From the NCBI GenBank assembly GCA_030544235.1, contig CM060477.1:2221934-2285933 (forward strand): DNA of 64,000 nt, given 5' to 3'. The first letter of the stretch is position 1. Each line of letters begins with the position of its first letter. Positions 1 through 11,844 of this stretch are shown here, piece after piece. The notes under the pieces were generated by a model that saw nothing but the letters and a program-made list of their open reading frames with translations, was not told the DNA's origin and did no database searches. The translations under genes and the position numbers were made by a program. Source of the DNA: Lepturacanthus savala. Lineage: Eukaryota; Chordata; Actinopteri; Scombriformes; Trichiuridae.

Positions 1-959
1 CATAATGAGTGCCAGGTTTATTCATCCTGTTTCAACCCCTGATAAATAAAAAGAACAGCATCGGACGACGCTGTCAAGTCTTCAAATCAAATTCGTATCA
101 TTTCTCAGACTAATTCCGGTTATTTCTCTCTCCATTTGTATAATTACTCTTCATCATGACCAATCAGATTTTGTTCAGTCACAAACAAGCTCTGCTCAGC
201 AGATTGAACAGCATCCTCGAGTCTTCTGCTTGGTTTTATCTTCCACTTTAGTCTAAATATTCACCAGTTTACTGGAGGTAAATTATCACTTTCCCAGCTC
301 CAACATCTCCAACGTCATGACTGAAGATGCTGGAAATTCCTTTATTTCTTTATATTTTGGCTGCATATTTATTTATTTATATCCTTTATGATAATAAACC
401 TTATCACTCACTAGTAGAAAATGACTCAAGATGCATGTTTAGAGCTTCTTCTGCACCATTGTGGAGGAGGATTAACTCCTGAATTCTGTTAGAACTACCT
501 CAAATACACCAGTAATAGCAATAAAGAGTGAAATATGCAATAAATAGGTTGAGGGGAGCATGTCCACAAAATTAGGGGTGTGTAATAAGGCCTAAAATGT
601 ATATTGTGGTATAATAGACATAGACGGCATATATCATAGTATACGTTGGTATGTAAATTGCAGAATAACAGTTTTTTAATGGTTACCATAGCACATGGTA
701 AAAGCATTTAAGCAAGAAAACATTTAGAAACTTCAATCGATTCTCGTAATCTTGATGCAATGACTCGGTTTATGTTATAAAAATGCTCTAAATGATGTTT
801 CTAGTAAACTCTGGATGCTTCACATCCAAGACGGAGAGGACGAGCAGCATGGAGGAATATTACAAAGTTTTTAAGGACCTTTTCTTCCCACATGACTCTT
901 ATTATATTATTATGTTATATGGATTTCAATGGATGGTAGACCCACCTAGAGATGGAAAG
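1..959. other. AT-rich non-coding sequence
   Basis: No open frame here has coding character, and I see no RNA gene. The only recognisable structure is an R2 repeat copy at about 225-450, listed separately. The rest is unique-looking AT-rich sequence with stops in all frames. Confidence 0.6.
225..450 (+). repeat. R2 dispersed repeat, copy 1
   Basis: This copy shares an ordered series of words with 1890-2480, 2805-3105 and 6765-7000: CACCAGTTTACTGGA, CAGCTCCAAC, TTATTTCTTTATATTT, GGCTGCATATTTATT, then ATCACTCACTAGTAGAAA and GCTTCTTC. The order is the same in each copy while spacing and sequence have drifted. I do not recognise the family. No terminal inverted repeats or poly-A tail are visible, so it may be an old element or local duplications. 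Confidence 0.6.
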
Positions 960-1215
960 TGATTACAAACAGCACCATTTTCCACCTTTTTGCACCAAGA
1001 CTAGCCTTATTTATTTAGAATTAGCTAATTTATTACTTTTTCTCACACACTGTCTTCTACATTGTCTTGTCCTGCAACATTGCACTTTAATGTCAAATGT
1101 TTAATGTTTAATGTCCCGTCTTGTCCACACACGGGATAGTAAGAAACATACTTTCGATTCCTTGTATGTCTCTAGCACATGTGAAGAATTGACAATAAAG
1201 CTGACTTTGACCTTT
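960..1215 (+). mobile_element. Probable 3' tail of a non-LTR retrotransposon
   Basis: The segment has the texture of a teleost LINE 3' end: 'TTTTTGCACC', short T-rich runs, 'TTGCACTTTAATGTC', and a terminal 'GACAATAAAGCTGACTTTGA' followed by a repeated ACCTTTGACCT. The AATAAA followed by a short tandem fits the 3' terminus of a reverse-transcribed element. No reverse transcriptase remnant lies upstream, so this is at most a 5'-truncated copy. The family (L2, RTE or Rex) cannot be assigned by eye. Confidence 0.4.
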
Positions 1216-1889
1216 GACCTCCTTCTTCCATGAATGAAACTGGGTAAAACGAGCCAAACTTATCTCTCCATCCTCCACCAATGAACTAATGACATCACCA
1301 CCAATAATGATATGCTAGGAAAAAAAGCATGGCTGCCAAACTCCAAGTCTAACTCATAGTAAATAATGGTGTGTAAACTGTACACACGTGGAATATCAGT
1401 TGGTTGCAATCTACAAACTCATCACTAGATGCCGCCATAAACTACACGACGTATCTTTAAAGGATTGGGGAAAAAAAACTGGGCCTCAAAAAACAAATAC
1501 ACCAAAATTTATCAGTGAGAGCTGTGGGACCACAGTTATCTGGCCAACACGGGGAAAAAAAACGACAATGTGCAGGCTCCATCTTAAGCTTTGCCAAACC
1601 AACTCCTTTGACCTCATTTGAGGAGCAGCTTAACTGTTTGGCGGCGCTCAGACAGCAGCAGCAGGAGGTCCAGTCCTGGCACAGGAGGCCACGCGAGCAG
1701 ATGGCCAACTAGATAATTATAGTGGTGTTCGCTGGGACCACTGACCACTTCAAGTCATTCTCTGGCCTCATTGTCCTTGCTTTGAATTGATTTTAAAAAC
1801 ACACGTTTCATACGCTAAATATAGTGAGGAAGGATTAGACTGGAATCTGTGGAACGCTGGAAAAATGAAGGTGTTTTATTTGGGATTTG
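1216..1889. other. Non-coding sequence, no identified element
   Basis: This is a mixed AT-rich stretch. Three overlapping short open frames around 1388-1712 lie on both strands, contain runs of lysine or cysteine, and lack splice or Kozak support, so I read them as chance. Confidence 0.5.
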
Positions 1890-2480
1890 TTTTCTCAAGT
1901 CATTTAAAGTTTCATGAAACGGGGACTCAAACATTCTAAACCTGGATTAAATTATCCTTTCATCCCAGAGTGAAACATTAACTGGAGTTAAATTAAACTA
2001 ATGTCGGCTCCTTTTTCATCCGTTTTATTCAACATAACTCAGCTCCAACGTCCGGGTTTGACGACATGTTTAATGGACTGAAGATCCTGGAACCTCCTTT
2101 ATTTCTTTATATTTGGCTGCATATTTATTGATATGCACAGCACTTTATATTAAATTACTATTAAAGTATAACATATTAAATTAAGACTAAATTCCTATAA
2201 AACAGCTTAAATCACTCACCAGTAGAACCAGTAGCTTCTTCATTTTTTTTCCATTTTGTTCAGCATTTTTAAGAATTTTTTAAATTTTTTAATTAATTTA
2301 TTTTTCATAATTAATATTTTTTTTTTCTTAATTTTCATTTTTTGTTCTTTTATTTCCTTTGCATATTTTAATATTGTTCATGATTTTAATATTTTCCTAA
2401 TTTAATAGGAAATTTAATAATTTAATACAACCTAAAGTTTTTATCACTCACAAGTAGAAATTGTTTCTAGAATCATGTTT
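1890..2480 (+). repeat. R2 dispersed repeat, copy 2 with an extra 3' piece
   Basis: The R2 words recur in order: 'AAATTATCCTTTCATCC', 'CAGCTCCAACGTC', 'GGCTGCATATTTATTGATA', 'ATTAAAGTATAACAT', then 'AATCACTCACCAGTAGAA' and 'TAGCTTCTTCA'. A second 'TATCACTCACAAGTAGAAA ... TAGCTTCTTCA' piece at about 2440-2490 shows that the 3' module is duplicated across a T-rich spacer. Confidence 0.6.
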
Positions 2481-2804
2481 AGCTTCTTCAATTTTTTTTT
2501 AATTTTTAATTTTTTCTGCATTTTTCATAATTTTATTTTCTCATTTAAATATAAATAGTTAATTTATTTTTCATAATGAACATTTTTTTATTTTTTTTAA
2601 CTTTTTCTCATATTTTCTTTGCATTTTTACTATTTATACTGTTATGTTTTATTTTTACACTGTAATTTGACATTTTTTAATATACACATTTTTTACCTTT
2701 CATATAATATTTTTTAGAATTTTAATATTTTCATCATTTTTATTTCTTAGATTTGACATTTTAATATAAAATATTTTTATAATCTACAAGTTTTAACCCT
2801 AAAT
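2481..2804. repeat. T-rich low-complexity sequence
   Basis: From about 2240 to 2800 the + strand is dominated by runs of T and (A)TTTT words with very little C or G. It fits an expanded simple tract between R2 pieces. No gene or regulatory signal is visible. Confidence 0.6.
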
Positions 2805-3105
2805 TGCATGGTATTTTATATTTGGCTGCATATTTATTGATTTTATGGACATGCACAACACTTTATATTAAATTATTATTAAAGTATAACATGATAAATT
2901 CATGAACACTGTTAAATTATCATTTTATCCTGATTTGGGAAAAAAAAACTTTGACTTAGGCAAAAAAATGAAACGTCCTTTAGTAAAATGTTCATTATTC
3001 TATAGAACTTAAAGAGTCTGATCTTTTTAATTTAGCATTAATGTGATTTTACCATCATCAAACTAAAACTCACTATTTAATCAAAATGACTTTATTTTAA
3101 TATGG
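2805..3105 (+). repeat. R2 dispersed repeat, copy 3 with downstream module
   Basis: After 'GGCTGCATATTTATTGAT' and 'ATTATTAAAGTATAACAT', this copy continues into a module shared with 6845-7000: 'GTTAAATTATCATTTTATCC', then 'GTAAAATG', 'TATAGA' and 'GAGTCTGATC'. The downstream module shows that the repeated unit is at least about 300 bp long. Confidence 0.55.
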
Positions 3106-3651
3106 CCGACATTAGACTGTGTTAAAGGGCCAGTACACTACATTTTTGCCATATTGTGGTCAATTGGGCTAAATAAGCCAGGTATGCACATCACTTTCTA
3201 TTATTATTAAAGCATAACTTGTGAAGTTTGGACTGAATTGGTATAAATGTGAGCAGCTTGGAGCAGCCAGATCACACATCTGGAACATCAGGCTGTAAAT
3301 ACGTCCAACAGACGCTGGAAACACTCTCCATCATAATTGGGGAACCTCATAAATGAAGTTCTGGCTCATTTTTTTTTTAAAAAAACTAACTTGTGGTAAA
3401 CTCCAGTAAAGTGGTGGACGGACGTATCGTTGCTTCGTGTGATCAGACTTTACTCATGACTTAATTTCGCATCTATTATGACTTTTTCCTAAACCGCGGC
3501 TCAAATGGCGACGAGACAAATTTCTCCATTAAGCTGAGTGTAATGAGTGAGAGCGTTTTTAAGAGACACCCTCGGCCAGAAAGCAGCGCTGCCTCCCTCA
3601 TAAGTCCAATTTAATCTTTTTCTCATTATGAATTATGGTACTGTGCCTGAG

Positions 3652-3653
<2 letters not shown>
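3106..3653. other. Non-coding sequence before the first GT tract
   Basis: Mostly AT-rich. A somewhat more complex patch at about 3480-3600 contains several CpGs. No open frame, RNA or transposon signature was recognised. Confidence 0.5.
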
Positions 3654-3687
<34 letters not shown>

Positions 3688-3756
3688 CAGATGCTGCATC
3701 CTCACATCTCTCCTGTAACAACACAGCAGGTAACACACACACACACACACACACAC
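3654..3756. repeat. Facing (GT)n and (CA)n microsatellites, pair 1
   Basis: A (GT)17 tract (3654-3687) is followed after about 45 bp by a (CA)12 tract (3733-3756). On one strand the two tracts are complementary and could pair as a long-stemmed hairpin with a short loop. The same arrangement recurs at 4638-4690 and 5504-5554. Confidence 0.85.
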
Positions 3757-4636
3757 TGAAACACACATATGTTCTTCTTGGTTCAGTTATCAACACACAT
3801 TAGAGTTGAAATGTAAAAGTGTCTCCAGTCGTTTCTGTTTCATTATTTCATCATTTTCAAAGGTCAAACATCATAGAAAGTGAGATTTTAATTGATTTTT
3901 GACTCTGAGGAACGTGTCTAATTACAGAAACTGCCTTAAAACGAGCCGGCGAAGTTATGATGTCACAGATTCACACGTGTAAATACCTTTATTAGACCAA
4001 TAATGAGTAGAATTACCTCAGATAGATAGAAGACTGAAATCAATTTAGTCCAATATTGAGAATTCTTACTCCACCGGCAGATAATTCATCTTCTATTCTC
4101 TTATTTTTTCTTTGATTTTGTTAAATTTATTGAAAATGTTTCTTAAAACAAGACGATATTAACCCAACAAGTTGAAATATTCTTAATTATCTGTGAGTGG
4201 AAGAAGTTAATTCTACTCAATAATTGTAATTAAACACTAATTGTACCAAAAACAAGATGTTTTCACCTGTGAAGTTTGCAGCCAATTAAAAAAATCAATT
4301 AGAAGATTTAATTAATATTAATGAGACCTGTTATTTCTAGAGATTCAGAGAGAAGACACATTATTAGATCATTTCAGGTATTTACTTATTTGTAAATAGT
4401 TTGTGATATAAGAAATTTCTAATAAAACCCAGGAAAACTTAAATCTTGAGTTAATTTTCTGTGTTTTCATTTTACGTAATTGTTTCTGTTATTATTATTA
4501 TTATTTACTGACCATATAACAAAATAAGATGTAAACGTCTAAATAAAAACCTTAATAATTAGAATTAATTTTAAATAATAGGATGTTTTTGTGTCAAGAT
4601 ACGTGTCAGAATTCTATTCAGCCATGTTGTATGATT

Positions 4637-4637
<1 letters not shown>
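3757..4637. other. AT-rich non-coding sequence
   Basis: Repeated AT words and a short (TTA)n run near 4490. No coding or transposon evidence. The palindromic and A/T-rich character suggests degraded repeats or intergenic sequence. Confidence 0.5.
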
Positions 4638-4670
<33 letters not shown>

Positions 4671-4690
4671 ACTTTGTGACACACACACAC
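4638..4690. repeat. Facing (TG)n and (AC)n microsatellites, pair 2
   Basis: (TG)15 at 4638-4668 faces (AC)6 at 4679-4690 across only 10 bases, giving a near-perfect hairpin with a very small loop. A 60-codon open frame crosses it and is simple-sequence read-through. Confidence 0.85.
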
Positions 4691-4699
4691 ATAGACAGA

Positions 4700-4905
4700 T
4701 AATAAAACTCATTAAATACCCTGATTTCAGTTGTATTTACAGTATTGGGCGGTTAATTGTACAGTTATTATAGTTTTATGTACAGTATCACGTCATTAAT
4801 AGTAAAATAAACTCAATTAAATACTGTGATTTGTCGTATTTACAGTATAAGTTGAATAACTGTCTTATAATACAGTAAATCCTCTCCAATAATAGTTAGA
4901 CTTCT
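4700..4905 (+). repeat. ACAGTA-type AT-rich tandem repeat (outlying copies)
   Basis: Several monomers with the words 'CAATTAAATACTGTGATTT', 'GTATTTACAGTAT' and 'GGTTAATTGTACAG' match the larger array at 45385-46400. This is a separate local expansion of the same sequence family 40 kb away. Confidence 0.6.
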
Positions 4906-5503
4906 GTGATTTATAGGAAAAGTCATGTATTTAACACAAATAACTGCAAAATAGTCATTTTCTTTCTATTCAAATCATATATTTATACCACAATTTGCAC
5001 TTGTACTTGCATAAAAACAAATTTACTAATTTGCTCCACTACATTAATGTAACAGCTATAGTTATTACCTATTTATAACCCTTCATATATTTATCCAACA
5101 ATAAAAGTATTTTTCCTGATTTAAATTGATTGATCTTAAAATCTATTAAACTAATTAAGAATAAAAAATGTCCACTTTTATTAGATATCTACTAAATTGG
5201 TAATTATTAATTATTTTGGAAGATTAAACTATTTATACATACATAGATGTATATTCCTTTATTATTATACATGTTCATACCTTTGTATGGTTGTTGTATA
5301 CCTAGTGTATTTGAACTAGTTTTGTCTAATTTAAATTGTTAATAAAGCTTTGAACTGGATTCATGTAGTGTGTAAACGCTGCTTTTGGACATAAAAGCAC
5401 CAATTTTTCTTTTCAAACTGGTAAAAACAGCAGAATTTGTTCTTTTTAAGTAGATTTTGCTGCCAGAACTTCTGCACTTTAACTTAAATATCATCTTATT
5501 TCA
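4906..5503. other. AT-rich non-coding sequence
   Basis: The stretch ends with 'TTAATAAAGCTTTGAACTGG' at about 5340, which resembles a retroelement or transcript 3' end. There is no upstream body to support either reading. Confidence 0.45.
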
Positions 5504-5554
5504 TGTGTGTGTGTGTGTGTGGTCTCTGAAGCAACACACACACACACACACACA
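5504..5554. repeat. Facing (TG)n and (AC)n microsatellites, pair 3
   Basis: (TG)9 at 5504-5521 faces (AC)10 at 5534-5554 across about 12 bases. This is the third TG/AC inverted pair within 2 kb. Confidence 0.85.
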
Positions 5555-5679
5555 TTACGTTGCATACACCACTGTACTTAGCTCAGCGTCAATAAATCAT
5601 TACTGGATTCATTCGGAGACATTAGTGTAATTACAGTAATCAGACGACACCAGGCATGTGAAATAAAAGCCACTTTATC

Positions 5680-6090
5680 CTCTTATGCTAAATGCTAAAC
5701 AAACAGGTGGAGCTCTGCCAGGAACCAGGTTACTGGGGCACAATTAGAGGCGTCGTCCATGTGGCAGGAAGCCTCTGGCTTTATGGGAAGCATCCTAACG
5801 TCTAATTGGACGAGCATTATCGCTGACGACGAGCCTGGAACGACCTCGGGATAATCCGTCGTGTTTTTCGGACACACGCTGTGGTTTTTCCTGCAGATTT
5901 CTGACCATAATGGATGTAGCACAACGGAAAAACCGCGGTGCCGGACAGTAAAAAGTTTGATGGGTTTCCCGGCTCCGACGGCATTAAAACGATATCGAGC
6001 TCAAATCGATGCAGATTTAAGGAATCTGAAAATCCATAAATCGTAGCTGGCAGCGCTCCGACGCTTCGGCGATGTGCAGTTTCTGAGGGA
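5680..6090. promoter_or_regulatory. Candidate conserved non-coding element (by texture)
   Basis: Base composition rises toward 50% GC, with many CpGs, no repeats, and no AT runs. Two short overlapping open frames (minus 5695-5922 and plus 5861-6046) lack splice or Kozak support. Complex non-repetitive sequence in an AT-rich desert is typical of vertebrate conserved non-coding elements, but this is inference; cross-species alignment would decide. Confidence 0.3.
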
Positions 6091-6299
6091 TGGGGTCACA
6101 CAAGGAGAATAAAGACAGAGAGAAGCAGACAGGGAGGTTTAACTCCGGCTGTGACTGATACCACGTTCAAAGCCTCTGCTTTGTTTGAGCTGGAGGATCA
6201 ATACTTCATTGAAGAATACAGAGAGAGAGTAAACCAACACACGGTTTAATAGAAAGATAAAAAACAGGGTTTTTTCTCTCAAAGTAACAACAAAACCCA

Positions 6300-6446
6300 A
6301 CATGTCTGCTGCCTGGGACCTTTAATGTGTTTTCAGGGCTAATTTTAAACTAAATGAACTGGTTACCATGTGAATTTAAGGAATATATATCAGTTCCAAT
6401 GGTCGCACAGTATTTCAAAATAAAAGCCTGTCATTTCATCACCCAT
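6300..6446 (-). repeat. Flank module shared with 16295-16420
   Basis: Read on the minus strand from the TTAA at 6447-6450, this segment matches the sequence just outside the TTAA end of copy B: 'GGGTGAT', 'TTTATTTTGAAA', 'ATTCCTTAAATT', and 'ACATTAAAGGTCC'. It lies outside the TTAA element, yet both copies carry it, so the element and its flank have moved or duplicated together. Confidence 0.6.
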
Positions 6447-6760
6447 TTAACCCTCTATTACATAGTGTTGCCATAAGTAAACAGTTACTTTACCATCATT
6501 TGTCTAAAAAGCTGTGATATAAAATCTGGCTTTTATTTTGAAGGACATATCGTTTGAGGTCACATGACCAGGATATCCCTATTGCTCATGGACATGTGTC
6601 TTTTATTCTGAAATTTGGAACATTTCCACCAAATAAAAAATGAAGTCACTATCTGGGAGTAAGTAAACTTTATTTTTCTTTTTATATTTAATGAACTTTT
6701 GATGCTAAAACAGATATATTGTCAACTTTAACTTTAATTAAACTGTCCTTTCTTTCCATA
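6447..6760 (+). mobile_element. TTAA-flanked non-autonomous element, copy A
   Basis: The left end is TTAA (6447-6450) then CCCTCTATTACATAGTG and GTTGCCATAA. The family core follows: 'AAGCTGTGATATAAAATC', 'GGCTTTTATTTTGAAGGACA', 'GAGGTCACATGACC', 'AGGATATCCCTATTGCTC'. The right inverted end is not found, so this copy is truncated or diverged after about 6760. TTAA plus CCC termini fit the piggyBac superfamily. No transposase is present. Confidence 0.7.
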
Positions 6761-6764
6761 GTGA

Positions 6765-7000
6765 AACTCTAAACTTACATTAACCTGGACTTAAATTATA
6801 TTTAATTATTAAAGTATAGATTCTTCTTGATTCTTGAAGGAACCGCCATCATGAAAACGTGTTAAATTATCATTTTATCCTGATTCGCACCATAAAAGCA
6901 AAGAATAAGTAAGTAAAATGACAATTGTACTATAGACATGACGAGTCTGATCCTTTTAAAGATGTGATTTTAGCCAAAAGCCCATTATTTTAACAGGGTC
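6765..7000 (+). repeat. R2 dispersed repeat, copy 4
   Basis: 'ATTATTAAAGTATAG' leads into 'GTTAAATTATCATTTTATCC', then 'GTAAAATG', 'TATAGACATGA' and 'GAGTCTGATCCTTTTAA', as in copy 3. It abuts the diverged end of TTAA copy A. Confidence 0.55.
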
Positions 7001-8578
7001 CTGAGAGTTTAAGCAGGTCTTTTTCCCACTGGTCCTGTTAAAACGCTGCTGACAGGAGACACGTTAGGAATGGACACGTTAGGAATGGACTCATGTCACG
7101 ATGACATGGACGTCAGGCCTGCTCCTTCATGACTAATCTCTATTCCTCCTATTTATTCTTCTGCCTTTGAAGCAGCGCAGCAGGAGTTCGGTAATGGACC
7201 CGTACTACACTGTTATGGATTAGTTGTGCGTCGTCGGCATGGTAACGCGGCACTCTGGTAATCTTTGGTGTTTTTTTAAAATCTTTTTTCATGTGCTTCA
7301 ACACAGCTGTGGCGTAGTGGAAAAGTAGTAAAAAGCCAACTTTAACATGAGATTTATTTATAGAGGTACTCGAGGAAGCCTTTGAGGTACTTCACTCAAG
7401 TTTAATCAAAGTACTTTTACTTTTTAAAATACCAATATGCAGTTTCTGCACTGCCACAGTTAGAAATAACTGGATTAAACTCAACTGGATGTAAATTATT
7501 TATTTTTTTATTTGTTTTTTGCTTAGTTTATTTGTTTTGAACATGTAAAGAAGGTAAATTTTTCGTAACAAATTTCCATTAATAGTCTTCATAATTACAC
7601 TAATATTAGTACCAATAATAATATTAATGTAATACTGATTTATATTGATAATAGTACGACAGTAAAACCAATGTCAACTAGAATAAAACAGATAATTATC
7701 ACAGTATTTTGGATTTTAACAGATAATTCATTGTTAAATATTAAACTAATAGTTTCCAGCTCCTTTTCTATGAATTGTTGTGACATTTTAATGCATATAA
7801 TAATAATATTAATTGTCAATTTCCTATTTTTTCTCTTTTATTCTGCTGCAAACATGAACCCAATCCCATGTTTCCACTGTTTCTATCATCTATGAATCTG
7901 TCTAAACTCTTTAATAGGTTTCACAGTGTTGAAATATATATATATATTTAAAAAAGTCCACAAAAAAGGAATACTCAATGCGATATTTTTTGTAAAACAT
8001 TAAAAACCAGCTCCACCTGAATCTATTTAAGGCTGAGAATGACAGAATCATCAAATATTTCTACCTGTATCATGAGTTTGAGTCCTGAACAGATGGTCAC
8101 CAGGTTTTAGAAGAAGAAAAGTACAAAACAACAGCGTAAAAAGACAAATTTATAATCACACACCAAGACGACAAGACAAACCCGTGTTAACCTCAACCCT
8201 CATCATTATTTCCAATCTGTTGCTGCCGGATATTTTAGTTTTTTGGACGTGGAAACCATCTGTTGCCTTGTTTTAATTATTACCTTTTGCACCTTTTCAT
8301 ACTTTAGTAACACAAAGCTGTAACCACCATTATCATCGTCTCTCTCTGCCTAAAAGAGTTCATCAAAAGGTAAAAAGGGGGAAGAAAAGAGGAAATGACT
8401 TCCCTCCACCAGCATCAAACCCTGCTGCTTTTACATAATAATCCCACCAATTGCTCCTTGGTGAGCTTGTCCAGGCGTGTCAGGATGAAGAGGCGACGAG
8501 ACACTTCTAGAAAAAACGCTGACGAAGCTGTAAGAGGCAAAACTGACGAATGTGCACGGAAAGACAAACATTGTTGAA
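7001..8578. other. AT-rich non-coding sequence
   Basis: A short direct repeat 'GACACGTTAGGAATGGAC' occurs twice at about 7061-7090. The rest has no recognised repeat, and its open frames (such as 7671-7895 and 8395-8577) are short and of biased composition. Confidence 0.5.
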
Positions 8579-10420
8579 GTGATTTCTTGAAAATTGTTGG
8601 GAACATGGAGGACAATGGAAGAACCCAGCAGGGTTTTTTTTCCACACTTTTCAAACTAATTTAAAACACAATGGGCCTTTCAATCGCCAGGTTTCCATAT
8701 ACTTGTCAATCAACTATTGAATGGAAGAAAAAAAGACAGTTTCCATCAACTGGTTTAAATAAGTGGCCCATTTTACCTGATATCACCCGACAGTATAGAT
8801 GTAGTTGAAACTGGATAAACACTGAAGAGTGTGCACAGGTGACACTGAGAGATAAACATCAATAAAATGATGGATTTCTCAAGGTTCGAAAATTGGAACA
8901 TTTGGGACAATGAAAGTACAAAATACTTGGCGTTTTTCACAATTTCCATTAATCTGAAACCTTTTTAATAACCAGGTTTCTATAGAATTGTCAATCAACT
9001 TTTGAAATGATGCAAAAGAGGTTTGCATCAACTGGTTTGGAGCAAATAACCTGAATAATCTAGATATAAAGAATAGTTTCATTAGAAGATGGTGGAGTAG
9101 GCTACACATGGCCACACTGGGTCCAGAAGATGTAAAAATGTTGCTTCAAACTGGATAAAAAGACCATTCATGACATATTCACTAACGCAATGTTCATATT
9201 CATCAAACTTTGTTAAAACGACAGATTTCTCAAGTTTTAAAAATCCTTGGTACAATGAAAGTAGAAAATTCAACAAAACATTTGACATTTTTCACACATT
9301 GGGTCTTTGAAACAACTAAAAATGGGTTTTATTAACTGGTTTGGAGCAAATATCTTGGATATAAAGTGTAGTTTTATCAGAAAACAGAGGGATAAACTCT
9401 GTTACCCATCTGAAACATCAGAAAATGTATAGAGATGTAGCTTAAAACTGGATAAAAAGACCATTTATGACATTTGTCTTTCAATGTCGCCTGTTCACAT
9501 TCGTCATTGTTAAAATGGCAGATTTCTCAAGGTTTAGGAATTGGTTTTCACACTTTTCCACTAATTTAAAACACATTGGGCCTTTCAATAGCCAGATTTC
9601 TGAATAATTGTAACTCCATCAAATGGTTCGAAGCATATAAACTCTAGTTTTGTCCAAAGATAGCGGGATATGCTACATTACCCATGGCTGAGTCCAGAAG
9701 ATCATTGTTCAGGAGGTTTTTTTTCCAACAGCAGAATTATCTTCAGAGGTCTGTTTCTCTAAAACAAACAGACTAGGTGATTAAATCAAGTAAAAACACT
9801 GAATAGAGCGGTTTCACATTGAAACCAGTGTCTTCTCAGCTTGTTTCTATGATAAATGATTCTTATTGGTCTGGTTAAAAAGATCTAAACATGCATGTAG
9901 AAAAGATGTAGCTTAAAAAAGACAATTTATGAAATATTCAGTTTTAAACACTGATGAATGTGCACGGGCGACATTGAGAGACAAACACTGTTAAAATGAC
10001 GGATTTCTCAAGGTTTGAAAACTGTTGGGAACATTTGGGACAATGAAAATACAAAACTCAACAAAACACGTGACATTTTTCCCACTTTTTCACTAATCTG
10101 AAACAAATTGGGCCTTTCAATAGCCTCAGGTTTGCATATAATTGTCAATTAATGACCCAAAAAAGGTTTTAATCAACTAGTTCAGTGCAAATAACAGAGA
10201 TATAAAGCATTGTTTTGTCAGAAGATGGTTGGATAGGCTACGTTACACATGGCTGTGGTTCCAGAAGATCTAAAAATGCATAAATATGTTGCCGAAAACT
10301 GGATGAAAAGACAATTTATGGTAAAATTCTAACACTGAGGAATGTGCACTGGTGACATTGAGAGTCAAACATCGTTAAAATGAATTTCTCAAGGCTTCAG
10401 ATGCTTGGGATCGTTTGGGA
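8579..10420 (+). repeat. Degenerate tandem array, block 1
   Basis: About six diverged units in the same orientation begin near 8579, 8875, 9225, 9522, 10003 and 10383. Shared words in order are 'GATTTCTCAAGGTTT', 'GGGACAATGAAAGTA', 'CATTTTTCACACTTTT', 'CATTGGGCCTTTCAATAG', 'ATTGTCAATCAACTTTTG', 'CATCAACTGGTTT', 'GGATAGGCTAC', 'CCAGAAGATCTAAAAATG' and 'CTGGATAAAAAGAC'. Unit length is about 300-480 bp. I do not recognise the family. It resumes at 11845. Confidence 0.8.
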
Positions 10421-11079
10421 ACATCAACTTGCGTTGGAGGCGATAGAAAAGAAAAGTGCTGACTAACGCTGGGCAGCGATGACCCTGGATGAGGTTACAC
10501 CGATCATTTCTGAGACAGACAGGAAGGTCCAGGCGAGGACAAAAGGATCTCTGTGGGCCGGAGATATCTCCGCTGATTACCCACCATCACTCTTTCACTC
10601 TGCTTTTAATACTCTCTTCATTTTGCCCTTTTCTCATTTTAATTTTTCTCATTTTCTCTGCACATCACATGCGGTGTCTTCTCCTTTTTTTTTCCCCTCT
10701 CCTTGCCGCTGGACAGCTAACATCATCAGCATCCAATAAGAGATAATTTCTATCTTAGAAAAGGTCCAGATGATGACCTGAGGTTCAACACGTTGCTTTT
10801 AGAAGCTGATTAAATGGAATCTATTACGGCTACAAACTCAAATATTTCCTTAAATGAAAAGACTGAAGCCTACAAATTCTATATATTATATCATGACCTA
10901 AGCATGAACATGTGCAGTAATTAATACTTACTTTAAAATGGAATAAATATTTGCTAATAGACCTGTCAGATAGATTCGCAATCACAAAATCCAGTGCAGT
11001 TGAAAAGTTTTCAAACTTATTAACATTTTTCTTTTTCTTTCCGTCACATAATCTGTATTCAGATACAGCTTCATCATCC
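10421..11079. other. Unique sequence between the two array blocks
   Basis: Includes two overlapping short open frames at 10479-10746 with a pyrimidine-rich second half, which I regard as chance. No repeat unit is detected, so the array is cleanly interrupted. Confidence 0.5.
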
Positions 11080-11760
11080 TCCATCGCTATATATCATTTC
11101 CGCTGCGGCTCGCTCGTGCTGATTTTTTTAATTCCTTCTGCAGCTTCTAGACTCCATAAATCTGAATGTTGGAACTGAAGCGTTCTCCAGAAGCCAGCCG
11201 GCGCAACAGGACACCATTAGTCCTTTTGTACACTTTCTTTTAGTGTAGTATCCCTGGCAACTGCTGTACCTACGAGATGCTGATTAAAGTCCCCCGTCAA
11301 TGCCAAGCCTATGAGAGCTGGCCATTAGCGAGGCCATAGGGCCGCATTGTCAGCACACTAATGAAGCCGGTGTGTTCCTTTTTAAAGTGTCATTCTGGAT
11401 TACGGCCATAGCGCGGGGCTGAGAACGGATCCGTAGAAGACGACCTACCAGCGTGGGGTCCTCGCTCCCCCGCCACCGTTTCCCCTGGAACGGCGGGGAT
11501 ACGTGTGGGGGCTTTGGCGCCTTCGCGGCCAAGGATCCCCGCCGTCGTCCTCGCCGGGCAACTGACACCGGAGTAATTTCATCTGACAGGTGACTTAACA
11601 AAGCTTTGGTGCCTGCCAGGCGGCAGACGGAAAAGGCCGCCGGAGGATATACGTCGAGCCCGGTTTTCAGCCGGGAGCCGCGTGCCCCCGTCGATATTTG
11701 GATTTGCAGCCAGATTGTGATGCCCGGTGTTATTGGAGCAAAGAGAATGAGATATTACCA
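11080..11760. promoter_or_regulatory. CpG-rich segment and candidate conserved element
   Basis: From about 11390 to 11720 the sequence is GC-rich with dozens of CpG dinucleotides, for example 'CCATAGCGCGGGGCTGAG' and 'CGCCGGGCAACTGACACCGG'. It is the most CpG-dense unique segment I see in the window. The preceding 300 bp are also complex and repeat-free. CpG density that survives in a methylated vertebrate genome suggests an unmethylated promoter or enhancer-type island, or strongly constrained sequence. No transcript is evident: the open frame on the minus strand (11350-11601) has no supported start or splice sites. Confidence 0.4.
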
Positions 11761-11844
11761 GCTATGCCTTGGAACTTTTTATTAGTTATTGAGGGATGAT
11801 ATTGTCTTTGTTGGAATTTTGTTAAAGCATGTATAGTTGAAGAG

